Shown: positions 13,962 through 14,503 of the stretch, piece by piece
Numbering within the stretch: the stretch's first letter is position 1
Layout: each line of letters starts with the position of its first letter
From: Thermoplasmatota archaeon
GTDB taxonomy: Archaea; Thermoplasmatota; E2; DHVEG-1
Direction of reading: 5' to 3'
DNA length: 14,503 bases
NCBI GenBank assembly: GCA_030612095.1
Contig: JAUWOO010000030.1
Location: 1 to 14,503 of the forward strand
Translations under genes and position numbers: made by a program
The notes under the pieces: generated by a model
Database searches by the model: none
Told to the model about the DNA's origin: nothing
Seen by the model: only the letters and a program-made list of their open reading frames with translations

Positions 13962-14503
13962 TTGAAAAATATCAAAATTAGAGGAGCAAGGGAACACAAT
14001 CTAAAAAACATAAACGTTGAAATCCCGCGCGATAAGCTAACGGTGATAACTGGCATCTCCGGCTCCGGAAAATCAACACTTGCATTTGACACTATTTATG
14101 CGGAAGGACAACGACGATATGTCGAATCTCTATCTTCTTATGCACGGCAATTTCTGGGACTCATGAGCAAACCTGATGTGGATAGTATTGAGGGATTGTC
14201 TCCAGCTATATCTATTGAACAAAAAACAACAAGCAAAAACCCAAGAAGTACCGTTGGAACAATTACTGAAATCTACGACTATTTAAGATTGCTGTTTGCA
14301 AGAGTAGGCATACCATATTGTCCAGAGCATAACATAAAAATAGAATCACAGTCTCCAGAAAAAATTGCGAAAAGAATCTCAAAAGAACTTGAGGGGCTGG
14401 TAACTATCCTTTCGCCAGTTGTTCGCCAGAAAAAAGGAACCTATGGGCAACTTTTTAAGGATCTAAACAAAGAAGGTTACTCAAGAGTAAGAGTAAACAA
14501 AAC
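13962..14503 (+). CDS. uvrA: Excinuclease ABC subunit A, N-terminal part
   Basis: The window ends inside this gene; 180 complete codons are present. The opening IKIRGAREHNLKNINVEIPR, Walker A GISGSGKS at 31-38, and RYVESLSSYARQFLG with the following KPDVDSIEGLSPAISIEQKT are diagnostic of UvrA. UvrA is the ATPase that, with UvrB, scans DNA and recognises bulky lesions in nucleotide excision repair. The start is TTG at 13962, preceded by AAGGGGGAA (13949-13957). At 120-123 the sequence reads CPEH rather than the common CPxCG; this is seen in some UvrA proteins, and the main zinc modules lie further on. UvrABC in archaea is generally thought to be of bacterial origin. Confidence 0.97.
   Translation, partial: MKNIKIRGAREHNLKNINVEIPRDKLTVITGISGSGKSTLAFDTIYAEGQRRYVESLSSYARQFLGLMSKPDVDSIEGLSPAISIEQKTTSKNPRSTVGTITEIYDYLRLLFARVGIPYCPEHNIKIESQSPEKIAKRISKELEGLVTILSPVVRQKKGTYGQLFKDLNKEGYSRVRVNK

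Noticed and set aside
1..14503. CRISPR array, tRNA, rRNA or insertion sequence
   Set aside because: No regularly spaced repeats, cloverleaf-like sequence, conserved rRNA segments or transposase-like frames were seen on either strand.

Overview
The window looks like a low-GC, mesophilic euryarchaeal genome, most likely a Thermoplasmatota-type lineage. This is inferred from gene content, not from any search. The evidence is: archaeal class III signal-peptide pilins, a VirB11/TadA-type ATPase paired with a TadC/ArlJ-type membrane protein, several KaiC-fold ATPases, TATA-like promoter elements, and clear Shine-Dalgarno sites on many genes. UvrA is common in such mesophilic archaea and was acquired from bacteria.

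Layout. Positions 1-592 (+) hold the tail of a sensor histidine kinase and a stand-alone receiver protein. Positions 593-1036 have no intact gene but carry a decayed, rubrerythrin-like reading frame (609-790). Positions 1037-5567 (+) hold a compact KaiC-fold cassette. It consists of a double-KaiC protein with two C-terminal PAS domains, two paralogous RecA/KaiC-like proteins lacking a Walker A motif, and a single-domain KaiC ATPase. The last three overlap by stop/start codons.

Positions 5602-12035 (-) run convergently to this cassette and form a type IV pilus-like locus. In transcription order it has a 38-aa small ORF, a secretion ATPase, a TadC-like platform protein with two T2SSF domains, a short pilin, a stranded fragment of a surface-protein domain, a pilin fused to two Kelch-like repeats and a beta-rich C-terminal domain, and a third glycosylation-site-rich pilin. 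Positions 12315-13667 (+) encode a stand-alone TrpB2-type tryptophan synthase beta chain with its own promoter. After a gap containing another short coding remnant, uvrA begins at 13962 and runs off the window.

How the parts may work together (inference). The kinase/receiver pair and the PAS-KaiC protein are sensory modules, and the following KaiC-fold proteins look like their downstream or partner ATPase/adaptor set. The pilus locus would supply a surface output. In archaella, a KaiC-fold protein (ArlH/FlaH) works with the same ATPase and platform families, so the adjacency is suggestive. The two sets are on opposite strands and share no transcript, so a functional link is unproven.

Most notable points: a two-domain KaiC that keeps the Ser-Thr pair of the cyanobacterial KaiC phosphosite, the Walker-A-less pair embedded between active KaiC proteins, and several signs of gene decay or domain shuffling in the pilin region.
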